The position numbers and the translations under genes are program-made. A model generated the notes under the pieces. It had not been told where the DNA came from. It saw only the letters and a program-made list of their open reading frames with translations, and searched no databases. Of a stretch of DNA of 14,683 bases, positions 6,867 through 13,431 are shown piece by piece. Each line of letters opens with the position of its first letter. The stretch's first letter is position 1. The DNA comes from an uncultured Labedella sp. (lineage in GTDB: Bacteria; Actinomycetota; Actinomycetes; Actinomycetales; Microbacteriaceae), in assembly GCA_934636065.1 (NCBI GenBank), contig CAKTZW010000012.1, forward strand, positions 1-14,683. The letters are read 5' to 3'.

Positions 6867-7778
6867 ATGGCCCACGAGCACTCCCACCACCGCGACGCCG
6901 ATCGATCCCGGCTCCTCATCGTCATCCCCATCGTGGCGGTCGTGCTCGTGGCGCAGACCGTCGGCGGGCTGATCACCGGGTCGCTCGCCCTCCTCGCCGA
7001 CTCCGGTCACCTGCTGTCGGACCTCACGGGACTCGTCATCGCCCTCGTCGCTATCGGCATCGCGCGGCGCCCCGCCACCGATCGGCACACCTTCGGCTAC
7101 CAGCGGACGGAGGTCCTGGCGGCGCTCCTCAACGGGCTCATCCTCACGGTCGTCGCGGTGACCGTCGCGATTGAGGGCGTTCGTCGGCTCGTGGAGCCCG
7201 GTCCGGGCGAGATCGCCGCGCTGCCGATGCTGCTCGTCGCGGTCGTCGGACTCATCGCCAACGCAGTGTCCCTCGTGATCCTCCGGAGCTCGGCGGAACG
7301 GTCGCTCAACATGCGCGGGGCCTATCTCGAGGTCCTGGGGGACGCCCTGGGGTCTATCGGCGTCATCGTCGCCGCTGTCGTCATCGCGCTGACGGGATTC
7401 GTCCAGGCCGACGCGATCGTCTCGCTGCTGATCGCCGCGGGCATCCTCCCGCGGGCGGCGCTCCTGCTCCGCGACGTGTGGCGGGTGCTCAACGAGTCGG
7501 CCCCGAGCGGAACGGACGTCGACCTCATCCGCCGTCACATCCGAGGCACGGAGGGCGTGGTCGACGTCCACGACGTTCACGTGTGGGCGATCACGTCGGG
7601 GGCGCACGTGTTCTCAGCGCACGTCGTCGTGGACTCTGCCGTCTTCGCGAACGGGGGAGCCGGTGTGCTTCTCGACGATCTCGGCGAGTGCCTCTCGAGC
7701 CATTTCGACGTCGAGCACTCCACGTTCCAGCTGGAGCCGGCCGCTCACGCCGCTCACGAGGAGCAGCACCACCGCTGA
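6867..7778 (+). CDS. Cation diffusion facilitator family transporter (CzcD/ZitB type)
   Basis: Inner-membrane antiporter expected to export Zn2+ or a similar divalent metal in exchange for protons. The 303-residue protein begins with a His-rich stretch (HEHSHH, 3-8) and ends with one (HAAHEEQHHR, 294-303). Six membrane segments lie between about residues 14 and 210. In segment 2, LLADSGHLLSD (42-52) gives His48 and Asp52 of the transport site. In segment 5, AYLEVLGDALGS (152-163) gives Asp159, but Glu155 stands where many family members have His. A cytoplasmic domain with DVHDVHVW (233-240) and HVFSAHVVV (247-255) completes the family pattern. It has its own leaderless promoter 86 bases after rdgB and is convergent with the DedA gene, seven bases apart. 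The metal cannot be fixed from sequence alone. Confidence 0.92.
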   Translation: MAHEHSHHRDADRSRLLIVIPIVAVVLVAQTVGGLITGSLALLADSGHLLSDLTGLVIALVAIGIARRPATDRHTFGYQRTEVLAALLNGLILTVVAVTVAIEGVRRLVEPGPGEIAALPMLLVAVVGLIANAVSLVILRSSAERSLNMRGAYLEVLGDALGSIGVIVAAVVIALTGFVQADAIVSLLIAAGILPRAALLLRDVWRVLNESAPSGTDVDLIRRHIRGTEGVVDVHDVHVWAITSGAHVFSAHVVVDSAVFANGGAGVLLDDLGECLSSHFDVEHSTFQLEPAAHAAHEEQHHR

Positions 7779-7785
7779 CCGCAGG

Positions 7786-8544
7786 TCAGGGGCGGGTGCG
7801 TCCTCCGGGCCGGTCGTTGTCCTTGTCCTGGTCGAACATCGTGCGGTCGAGCACGAGGTGCTCGGCCTCGGCGTGATCCGTGACGGCGTCCCCGGCGGCA
7901 GCGGCCCGCTTGGCCTTCCGGCTGGACTGGACGTAGTGGTAGATGGTCGGCGCGAGGGTGAGGACGACAGCGACGATGAGGATGACGTCGATGTAGTTGC
8001 GGACGAAGTCGGCGACCGGGGGGATGTAGCCGAGGAGGTAGCCCACGAAGGTCAGGCCGGCGCCCCAGATGACGGCACCGACGAGGTTGTAGAGGGTGTA
8101 CTTGCGGTAGTCCATGTGACCGACACCGGCCGCGACCGGCGCGAACGTGCGCACGATCGGGACGAAGCGCGCCACGATGACGGCGAGTCCGCCGAAGCGC
8201 GTGAAGAAGGCGTTGGTGCGCTCGACGTTCTCGATGCTGAAGAGCCCGGACTCCTTGCGTTCGAAGATCTTGGGACCGGCCTTGTGGCCGATGAGATAGC
8301 CGACCTCTCCTCCGAGGAAGGCGGCGAGGCCGATGGCCAGCGCGACGACGTACGGCGGGAAGCCGAGCCCGGGGTGGAAGGAGAACAGACCGGTGATGAT
8401 GAGGAGGGTGTCGCCGGGGAGGAGGAAGCCGACCAGCAGGCCGGTCTCGGCGAACACGATGAGACACACGACGAGGAGCGCCCACGGCCCTGCGGTCGTG
8501 ATGATGTTCTCGGGGTCGAGCCACGGGATGAGGGCGGAATGCAT
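7786..8544 (-). CDS. DedA family membrane protein
   Basis: Polytopic inner-membrane protein of the DedA/SNARE-associated superfamily; some members (UptA) recycle undecaprenyl phosphate across the membrane, so a role in envelope lipid-carrier transport is plausible but not shown here. The 252 residues include FAETGLLVGFLLPGD (31-45) with Glu33 and Asp45, EVGYLIGHKAG (80-90), and ARFVPIVRTFAPVAAGVG (125-142) with the conserved Arg126 and Arg132; a membrane segment near 184-203 follows. The C-terminal ~45 residues form a charged cytoplasmic tail ending DRPGGRTRP. ATG 8544 is preceded on its strand by GGGAGA a few bases upstream, a usable ribosome binding site, with a candidate promoter about 60 bases upstream. 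Confidence 0.92.
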   Translation of the reverse strand: MHSALIPWLDPENIITTAGPWALLVVCLIVFAETGLLVGFLLPGDTLLIITGLFSFHPGLGFPPYVVALAIGLAAFLGGEVGYLIGHKAGPKIFERKESGLFSIENVERTNAFFTRFGGLAVIVARFVPIVRTFAPVAAGVGHMDYRKYTLYNLVGAVIWGAGLTFVGYLLGYIPPVADFVRNYIDVILIVAVVLTLAPTIYHYVQSSRKAKRAAAAGDAVTDHAEAEHLVLDRTMFDQDKDNDRPGGRTRP

Positions 8545-8601
8545 CGGGTCTCCCAGTCGTCGGCGGCTTCCGAGCCAGTCGGCGCACGTGTCGGTGCTCG
8601 A

Positions 8602-8607
8602 AGTCTA
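8602..8607 (-). promoter_or_regulatory. Candidate -10 box TAGACT for the DedA gene
   Basis: On the minus strand TAGACT fits TANNNT and would give a 5' untranslated leader of about 50 bases containing the GGGAGA ribosome binding site. The -35 region has no good match. Confidence 0.35.
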
Positions 8608-8663
8608 ATCGGGGCACGGCATCCGGAACCCGGGATCATGCCGAATATCCGCCTGAAGGATGA

Positions 8664-8677
8664 GCCCCGTTCGGGGC
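8664..8677. other. Short GC hairpin in the DedA-lipoprotein gap
   Basis: GCCCCG (8664-8669) and CGGGGC (8672-8677) are complementary with a two-base loop, or five pairs with a four-base GTTC loop. The hairpin lies between two divergent genes, so it is not an obvious terminator for either. Apart from it and the candidate promoter at 8602, nothing else is seen in 8545-8754. Confidence 0.35.
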
Positions 8678-8754
8678 GGAGGGCACGGGCGGACGTCGGT
8701 CACCGCGGGCGGGGATCGGGCAGGATGGGACGGACCGAGCTGAGGGGTGAGTGG

Positions 8755-9183
8755 ATGATCAGGGCACGCCGAGTGACGGCCTCAGTCGTCGTCCTCGGTA
8801 TCGCGGTGGCCGCGCTCGCCGCCTGCGCGCCGCCGGCCCAGACGGGGCTGACGCCCGAGCAGTGCGAACGATTCACGGCGGCACGGGAGCATCTCGACGT
8901 CTACATCGCCGATGATTGGGCGAGCTTCGTCGATGGGCAGGGCGTCCGTGTGCTGTCGGGCGTCCAGCGAGCCGTCGGCCGGTTCGAGGACGTCGCCGAG
9001 GAGCTCGGTACCCCCGAGACGGAGGACGCGGTGGACGCCGTCGTGCGAGCGGGTCACGATGCAGCGACGCTCGCGGGAGACTACATCGACGATCCGCCCG
9101 TCCCCGGCGACGCCGACGACCTCGCCGAGCAGGAGGACGTGCGCTCGGCTCTGGACGACGCGCTGTCGGACTGCGCCCAGTGA
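8755..9183 (+). CDS. Small secreted lipoprotein of unknown function
   Basis: I do not recognise a family. The 142-residue product has a type II signal peptide: basic N-terminus MIRARR, hydrophobic core (about 9-22) and lipobox LAAC with lipidated Cys24, so it should be anchored to the outer face of the cytoplasmic membrane. The mature part is acidic and Ala/Asp/Glu-rich, apparently helical, with only two further cysteines, Cys37 and Cys140, near its two ends; a disulfide joining them is possible. ATG 8755 has GAGGGG (8742-8747) seven bases upstream; an alternative in-frame ATG at 8725 would add ten residues before the signal peptide. The gene stands alone, divergent from the DedA gene and convergent with tRNA-Leu. 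Confidence 0.8.
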   Translation: MIRARRVTASVVVLGIAVAALAACAPPAQTGLTPEQCERFTAAREHLDVYIADDWASFVDGQGVRVLSGVQRAVGRFEDVAEELGTPETEDAVDAVVRAGHDAATLAGDYIDDPPVPGDADDLAEQEDVRSALDDALSDCAQ

Positions 9184-9190
9184 GTCGGAG

Positions 9191-9205
9191 CGCTCTCGGA
9201 GAGCG
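9191..9205. terminator. Candidate hairpin between the lipoprotein gene and tRNA-Leu
   Basis: CGCTCT (9191-9196) and AGAGCG (9200-9205) form a perfect six-pair stem with a three-base loop. It starts seven bases after the lipoprotein stop codon and lies 11 bases past the encoded CCA end of the opposing tRNA, so it could end both transcripts. No T-run is present on either strand. Confidence 0.4.
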
Positions 9206-9216
9206 GAGAGCTCGCG

Positions 9217-9301
9217 TGGTGCGGAAGGGGGGAATCGAACCCCCACGCCCGAAGGCACAGGAACCTAAATCCTGCGCGTCTGCCGATTTCGCCACTTCCG
9301 C
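9217..9301 (-). tRNA. tRNA-Leu (anticodon UAG)
   Basis: An 85-base tRNA including an encoded CCA. The acceptor stem pairs GCGGAAG (9295-9301, minus strand) with CTTCCGC (9221-9227). The anticodon stem CAGGA/TCCTG encloses loop TTTAGGT, giving anticodon UAG (9265-9267), which reads CUA and, with wobble, other CUN leucine codons. A long variable arm (class II) and the T arm, GGGGG with loop TTCGATT and CCCCC, confirm the leucine type. Confidence 0.97.
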
Positions 9302-9317
9302 AAGTGGTGCGGTGTCG

Positions 9318-9323
9318 ATTCTA
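9318..9323 (-). promoter_or_regulatory. -10 box TAGAAT for tRNA-Leu
   Basis: On the minus strand TAGAAT lies 16 bases before the first base of the mature tRNA, giving a leader of about 10 bases to be removed by RNase P. The -35 region is not a good consensus match. Confidence 0.5.
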
Positions 9324-9383
9324 GAGGCGGAAGGCGCCGCCGGTCGTTGTGGACAGGGCGGACGAAGCCCGGATGCATTGCGA

Positions 9384-9389
9384 CATCAT
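9384..9389 (+). promoter_or_regulatory. Weak candidate -10 box CATCAT for the tad operon
   Basis: CATCAT lies seven bases before ATG 9397, the spacing seen for other leaderless starts in this window. It departs from TANNNT at its first base and has no convincing -35 box, so this is tentative. Confidence 0.25.
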
Positions 9390-9396
9390 GCTGGGC

Positions 9397-10584
9397 ATGG
9401 GGGAGTCGGGGGACAGCATCGCCGCGCGGGTGCGTTCCCGCGTTCGGCGAGAGGGCATCGATCTCTCGGAGGATCGGGTCGCCGCAGCGCGTCTCGTCCG
9501 CGACGAACTGCGCACGACGGCGGAGCGTTCGTACCGTGAGGGTCGCAGGCCGGTCGGGGACGAGGAGCGCGCGGCGCGGGAGGCGCTCGCCGCATTGACG
9601 GGTTTCGGCGCCATCCAGCCCTACCTCGACGATCCCGAGGTGGAGGAGATCTGGCTGAACGGACCGTCGACGGTCTTCGTCGCCCGGAACGGGGTGAGCG
9701 AGCTCACCGACACGGTGCTCACGGAGGACGCGGTCCGCGACCTCATCGATCGTCTGCTCGCGAGCACGGGTCGTCGAGTGGATCACAGCTCTCCCTTCGT
9801 CGACGCCTCGCTGCCCGACGGCTCCCGCCTGCATGTGGCGATCCCCGACGTGACGCGCCGGCATCCGGCGATCAATATCCGCAAGTTCTCACGCGGCATC
9901 CGCTCGTTGTCGCACCTCGTCGCGCTCGGTTCGCTCACCGCCGAGGCCGCCGACTTCCTCCGTCGGGCCGTGCGTTCGGGCGACAGCATCGTGGTGTCGG
10001 GTGGAACGCAGTCCGGGAAGACCACGCTCCTCGCCGCTCTCCTCGGGGCGGCTCGTCCGGAGGACCGGATCGTCACGGTCGAGGAGACGTTCGAGCTCGA
10101 TCTCCCCGGTCGGGACGTCGTCGGTCTTCAGGGGCGGCAGCCGAGCCTCGAGGGCTCGGGGGAGATCACGCTCCGTCGGCTCGTCAAGGAGGCACTGCGG
10201 ATGCGCCCGGATCGGATCGTCGTCGGCGAGGTGCGAGAGGCCGAGGCGCTCGAGCTCCTCATCGCCATGAACTCGGGCCTCCCGGGCGCATCCTCCGTCC
10301 ACGCCAACTCCGCCCGCGACGCCCTCGTGAAGCTCTGCACCCTCCCGTTGCTCGCCGGACGGAACATCGACGCCGACTTCGTGAGACCCACGGTCGCTGC
10401 GAGCGTCGACCTCGTGGTTCACTGCGTCCTCGAAGGCGACGGCCGCCGACGGGTGGCCGAGATCATCGCCCCGACGGGCTCCGGCCGCGACGGAGCCATC
10501 GAAGCCAGCACCGTCTTCGAGACCCGGGACGGGACGTTGACGGCGACGGGGTGGCGTCCCTTCGTGCGACGAGGAGAAATCTGA
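9397..10584 (+). CDS. tadA: Tad pilus secretion ATPase TadA/CpaF
   Basis: Cytoplasmic hexameric ATPase of the type II/IV secretion superfamily that powers assembly of Tad (Flp) pili or a related envelope apparatus. From ATG 9397 it has 395 residues: an N-terminal domain (1-170) with TGFGAIQPYLDDP (68-80), EIWLNGP (84-90) and PDGSRLHV (140-147), then the RecA-like core. That core has Walker A GGTQSGKTT (202-210, Lys208), the Asp-box VEETFELDL (228-236), Walker B RIVVGEVRE (273-281, Glu278) and the His-box VHANSARDAL (301-310, His302). All catalytic elements are present. The start is uncertain: GTG 9349 and ATGs at 9373, 9388 and 9397 are in frame and none has a good Shine-Dalgarno sequence; 9397 is chosen for its spacing from CATCAT. 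It is the first gene of the operon; the stop overlaps the tadB start by one base (TGATG). Confidence 0.94.
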   Translation: MGESGDSIAARVRSRVRREGIDLSEDRVAAARLVRDELRTTAERSYREGRRPVGDEERAAREALAALTGFGAIQPYLDDPEVEEIWLNGPSTVFVARNGVSELTDTVLTEDAVRDLIDRLLASTGRRVDHSSPFVDASLPDGSRLHVAIPDVTRRHPAINIRKFSRGIRSLSHLVALGSLTAEAADFLRRAVRSGDSIVVSGGTQSGKTTLLAALLGAARPEDRIVTVEETFELDLPGRDVVGLQGRQPSLEGSGEITLRRLVKEALRMRPDRIVVGEVREAEALELLIAMNSGLPGASSVHANSARDALVKLCTLPLLAGRNIDADFVRPTVAASVDLVVHCVLEGDGRRRVAEIIAPTGSGRDGAIEASTVFETRDGTLTATGWRPFVRRGEI

Positions 10585-11447
10585 TGAGCTGGGCCCTCGG
10601 CGCGGCTCTCGGTGGTGGTCTCGTGCTCGTCGTCTCGCCGTGGCTCTGGCCACGGACGGAGAAGCAGCGATCCTCCGGGCCGGATCGGCTCTCATCGGTC
10701 CGCGCGCGGCTCGCGCTGGCAGGACTGGGGCGGGTGCCCGTCGTCGCCTTCGCCCTCGTCTCGCTCCTCGTCGGTGCGGTGATCTCCGGCTCCGCGTTGC
10801 TGGCGACGTCAGTGCCCGTCGTCGGGCTGCTGGCCGGCGTCACGGGCGTCGCCGTTCCCTGGGTGCTCGTCTCGCTCCGGGCGACGGCGCGCCGCCGGAT
10901 GCGAGCGACCCTCTGGCCGGACGTCGTCGATCACCTCGTCGCGGCCGTCCGGTCGGGACTGGCGATCCCCGACGCCATCGGAAGCCTCGGACGACAGGGC
11001 CCTGAGGATCTCCGCCCAGAGTTCCGCGCGTTCGCCCGTGACTACACTGCCACCGCGTCGTGGGGAGGCGCGCTCGATCGGTTGAAGGCGGTCCTCGACG
11101 ATGCGGTCGCCGACCGCGTCCTCGAGACGCTCAGAATGGCACGGGAGGTCGGCGGCTCGGACCTCACCGCCACCCTCCGCCAGCTGTCATCCGGACTGCG
11201 GGACGAGGCCGCGACGCGAGCGGAACTGGACGCGAGGCAATCCTGGGTTCGCAACGCCGCAAAGCTCGGCGTCACCGCGCCTTGGGTCATTCTCGTTCTC
11301 CTCTCGACCCGCCCTGAGGCGGCCTCGGCCTACGCATCGCCGGAAGGCACCCTGCTCATCGTGATCGGCGCGGCGGTGTCGGTGGTCTCGTATCGGATCA
11401 TGCTCGCCGTCGGACGGCTTCCGGCCGAGCAGCGGTGGTTCCGATGA
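10584..11447 (+). CDS. tadB: Tad platform protein TadB (type II secretion F domain)
   Basis: Inner-membrane platform protein on which the TadA ATPase acts during pilus assembly. The 287 residues have hydrophobic segments at about 4-20, 52-75 and 76-98, then a cytoplasmic type II secretion F domain (about 110-228) and two C-terminal membrane segments (about 229-241 and 256-275). WPDVVDHLVAAVRSGL (111-126) and the run through VLETLRMAREVGGSDL (179-194) are typical of the domain. ATG 10584 overlaps the tadA stop by one base and has GAGGAGA (10571-10577) six bases upstream; an earlier in-frame start at 10551 would lie inside tadA and has less support. It overlaps tadC by four bases. TadB and TadC probably form a heteromeric platform, as known for the family. 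Confidence 0.88.
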   Translation: MSWALGAALGGGLVLVVSPWLWPRTEKQRSSGPDRLSSVRARLALAGLGRVPVVAFALVSLLVGAVISGSALLATSVPVVGLLAGVTGVAVPWVLVSLRATARRRMRATLWPDVVDHLVAAVRSGLAIPDAIGSLGRQGPEDLRPEFRAFARDYTATASWGGALDRLKAVLDDAVADRVLETLRMAREVGGSDLTATLRQLSSGLRDEAATRAELDARQSWVRNAAKLGVTAPWVILVLLSTRPEAASAYASPEGTLLIVIGAAVSVVSYRIMLAVGRLPAEQRWFR

Positions 11448-12385
11448 CGCCCCCGGCGGCCGGCTGGGCTGTCGTGCTCGGCGCGGCTCTCGGGCTCGGA
11501 CTCTGGACGCTCGTCGGCCTCGCGCCGCGGATGCGGACCCGGCGGCTCGTTGCGCGCGTGGCGCCATACCTCGTGGACGTCTCCGACGAGGCGCGCGCGT
11601 TCATGGACCGCCCCACCGGCGACCCGCTCGCCCTCGTCTGGGGACTCGTGACCCCCGTGTTCGGCCGGTTCTTCTCCGTCGTCTCGCTCGTGCTCGCGAG
11701 CGATGCCACCGTCGAGCGCCGACTGGCGCAACGGGGATCGCTGCTCGACGTCTCCGCGTTTCGTCGGCGCCAGCTTCTATGGGCCTTGACGGGGCTGGCT
11801 CTGCTGGCTCTGCCAGCCCTCGTCGCGCTCCTGAGCGGCATGCTGTCCCCGTTGGTCATGGCGGCCCTCCCGGTGCTGGGGGCGCTCGTCGGCGCGCTCG
11901 GATGCGAATGGGAGCTCGCGCGGGCCGCTCGGCACCGGGTCGGCCGCATCGAGGCGGAACTGCCCACCGTGCTCGGGTTCCTCAGCTTGAGTCTGTCCGC
12001 GGGGGAGGGCGTCCTCGATGCTCTGCGCCGCGTCGCCCGTGTCGGATCGGGTGAGTTCTCCGTCGAATGCCGGCGGCTGGTGGCCGAGGTCGGGTCCGGC
12101 GTCCCCCTCGCACGCGCACTCCGAGACCTCTCGGATCGGATCGCGGTGCCGAGTCTCTCGCGGACGGTCGAACAGCTGACCGGGGCGCTCGAGCGCGGCA
12201 GTCCCCTCGCCGAGACGCTCCGCGCCCAGGCGTCGGACGTGCGCGTCGAGGGGAAGCGGCGACTGCTCGAATCCGCCGGGCGCAAGGAGGTCGCCATGCT
12301 CGTGCCCCTCGTCTTCCTGATCCTCCCGCTCTCCGTCGCGTTCGCGATCCTTCCGGGACTCATGGTCCTCCGTGCCGGCTTCTGA
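11444..12385 (+). CDS. tadC: Tad platform protein TadC (type II secretion F domain)
   Basis: Second platform protein of the pilus machine. The 313 residues contain an N-terminal membrane segment (about 8-27), a central pair (about 110-130 and 134-153), a cytoplasmic F domain (about 165-285) with LPTVLGFLSLSLSAGEGVL (173-191), and a C-terminal membrane segment (about 284-308). ATG 11444 forms an ATGA overlap with the tadB stop, implying coupled translation; GTG 11435, three codons earlier, is an alternative. After its stop comes the only real gap in the operon, 23 bases, before the pilin-like gene. Confidence 0.88.
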   Translation: MTPPAAGWAVVLGAALGLGLWTLVGLAPRMRTRRLVARVAPYLVDVSDEARAFMDRPTGDPLALVWGLVTPVFGRFFSVVSLVLASDATVERRLAQRGSLLDVSAFRRRQLLWALTGLALLALPALVALLSGMLSPLVMAALPVLGALVGALGCEWELARAARHRVGRIEAELPTVLGFLSLSLSAGEGVLDALRRVARVGSGEFSVECRRLVAEVGSGVPLARALRDLSDRIAVPSLSRTVEQLTGALERGSPLAETLRAQASDVRVEGKRRLLESAGRKEVAMLVPLVFLILPLSVAFAILPGLMVLRAGF

Positions 12386-12394
12386 AACCTGATC

Positions 12395-12401
12395 GAAAGG
12401 A
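12395..12401 (+). promoter_or_regulatory. Strong ribosome binding site of the pilin-like gene
   Basis: GAAAGGA lies seven bases before ATG 12409, in the only non-overlapping junction of the tad operon. An independent ribosome binding site would let the pilin-like subunit be made in larger amounts than the machinery proteins. Confidence 0.55.
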
Positions 12402-12408
12402 ACACCAC

Positions 12409-12594
12409 ATGCGCGCCTTCTGGTCGCCGTCCGCCCACTTCATCTCGCGCCTCCGTGACGAGCGCGGCGACGTGCCGGGCTGGGTCCTCGTGACGTTGAT
12501 GACGGCCGGTCTCGTCATCCTCATCTGGGGCCTGGCCGGTCCGGCACTCGCCGGATTGTTCGAGCAGGCCATCGCCCGCGTCTCCGGCCTGTGA
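12409..12594 (+). CDS. Flp pilin-like small membrane protein
   Basis: A 61-residue protein in the position where Tad operons encode the pilin (Rv3656c in M. tuberculosis). It has a basic N-terminal part (1-20), a single hydrophobic segment (about 25-46) and a short amphipathic tail. The stretch DERGDVPGWVLVTLM (17-31) resembles a class III prepilin cleavage site with cleavage after Gly20, but position +5 is Trp25 instead of Glu, and +3 is Pro. Position, size and topology suggest the major pilin; the unusual site means processing by a standard prepilin peptidase is uncertain. ATG 12409 is fixed by the strong ribosome binding site. The stop overlaps the next gene by four bases (GTGA). Confidence 0.75.
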   Translation: MRAFWSPSAHFISRLRDERGDVPGWVLVTLMTAGLVILIWGLAGPALAGLFEQAIARVSGL

Positions 12595-13001
12595 CGATGC
12601 TGCGACCAGTCAGGCGCGCGGCGCGCCGCGACGACGGGTCCGCCGTGGTCGAGAACCTGCTCGTGACCGTCCTGCTGACCGCGCTCGCGCTCGCCGTCGT
12701 CCAGTTCGCGCTCGCCCTGCACGTGCGCACGACGGTGACGGACGCGGCGTCGGAGGGTGCGCGTTTCGGGGCGCTCGCCGGCAACGGGACCACCGAGGCG
12801 ATCGACCGGACACGGGACCTGATCGGGACGGCGGTCGGCGAGGGGTACGTGAACGCGGTGTCCGCGAGCAGGGCGCGCGACGGCGGACAGGAGTCGCTCG
12901 TCGTCACCGTGACCGGAACGCTTCCGGTCATCGGCCTCCTCGGAGTCGGAGAGGGGCTGCATGCCGTCGGTCGTGCCGCTGTCGAGACCGTCGACGAGTG
13001 A
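12591..13001 (+). CDS. TadE-type pseudopilin
   Basis: Minor pilin of the TadE family, probably a membrane-anchored or tip subunit of the pilus. It has 136 residues. The basic N-terminus leads to DDGSAVVENLLV (14-25): cleavage after Gly16 puts Glu21 at +5, matching the class III prepilin rule. A membrane helix (about 22-44) is followed by RTTVTDAASEGARFGAL (46-62), typical of TadE, then an extracytoplasmic region. GTG 12591 makes a GTGA overlap with the pilin-like gene; ATG 12597, two codons in, is an alternative start. The gene overlaps the following pseudopilin gene by 41 bases. Confidence 0.82.
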   Translation: MTMLRPVRRAARRDDGSAVVENLLVTVLLTALALAVVQFALALHVRTTVTDAASEGARFGALAGNGTTEAIDRTRDLIGTAVGEGYVNAVSASRARDGGQESLVVTVTGTLPVIGLLGVGEGLHAVGRAAVETVDE

Positions 13002-13431
13002 GCGCGGTTCGGCCTCGCTCGAGTTCGTCGTCGCCGGCCTCGTCCTGCTCGTTCCCCTCGTCTACCTCGTGGTGGTGCTCTTCCAGATCCAGAGCGCCGT
13101 GCTCGCGGCGGAGGGAGGCGCCCGCCATGCCGCTCGCGTGTTCGTGCAGGCCCCGGACGAGGGGACCGCGCGCGAACGAGCCGAGACGGCGGTCGCTTTC
13201 GCGCTCGCGGATCAGGGCATCGACCGCCGGGACGCCGAGGTCGCGATCGTCTGCGACGCGACAGGTCCGGGCGGCTGCCTCGCTCCGGGCGAGACCGTGG
13301 CCGTCGTGGTTCGGCTCGAGGTCCGGCTGCCGCTCGCGCCACCGGTACTCGGGCTCGACGATCTCGCGGTCGTCCCGATCGAAGCGAGAGCCGTCAATGC
13401 GGTGTCGGACTTCCGACCGGGGGAGCGGTGA
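12961..13431 (+). CDS. Second TadE-type pseudopilin
   Basis: A 156-residue minor pilin. SERGSASLEFVV (13-24) is a class III prepilin site with cleavage after Gly16 and Glu21 at +5; a membrane helix (about 22-44) and AAEGGARHAARVF (49-61) follow. The extracytoplasmic domain has two cysteines, Cys98 and Cys106, close enough for a small disulfide loop. ATG 12961 has GAGAGG (12949-12954) upstream and gives a 41-base overlap with the previous gene; GTG 12973 is an alternative that would shorten the protein by four residues. It overlaps the next gene by four bases. Confidence 0.82.
   Translation: MPSVVPLSRPSTSERGSASLEFVVAGLVLLVPLVYLVVVLFQIQSAVLAAEGGARHAARVFVQAPDEGTARERAETAVAFALADQGIDRRDAEVAIVCDATGPGGCLAPGETVAVVVRLEVRLPLAPPVLGLDDLAVVPIEARAVNAVSDFRPGER

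Noticed and set aside
7663..9183. A long plus-strand frame running through the DedA gene into the lipoprotein
   Set aside because: The part before 8755 is antisense to DedA and has an Asp/Glu/Arg-rich composition without domains. The signal peptide and ribosome binding site place the true start at 8755.
9216..9312. 9-bp direct repeat GTGGTGCGG (9216-9224 and 9304-9312) flanking tRNA-Leu, as possible attachment sites
   Set aside because: It is short, one copy lies largely in the tRNA acceptor/CCA end, no integrase is present, and the interval contains only the tRNA itself.
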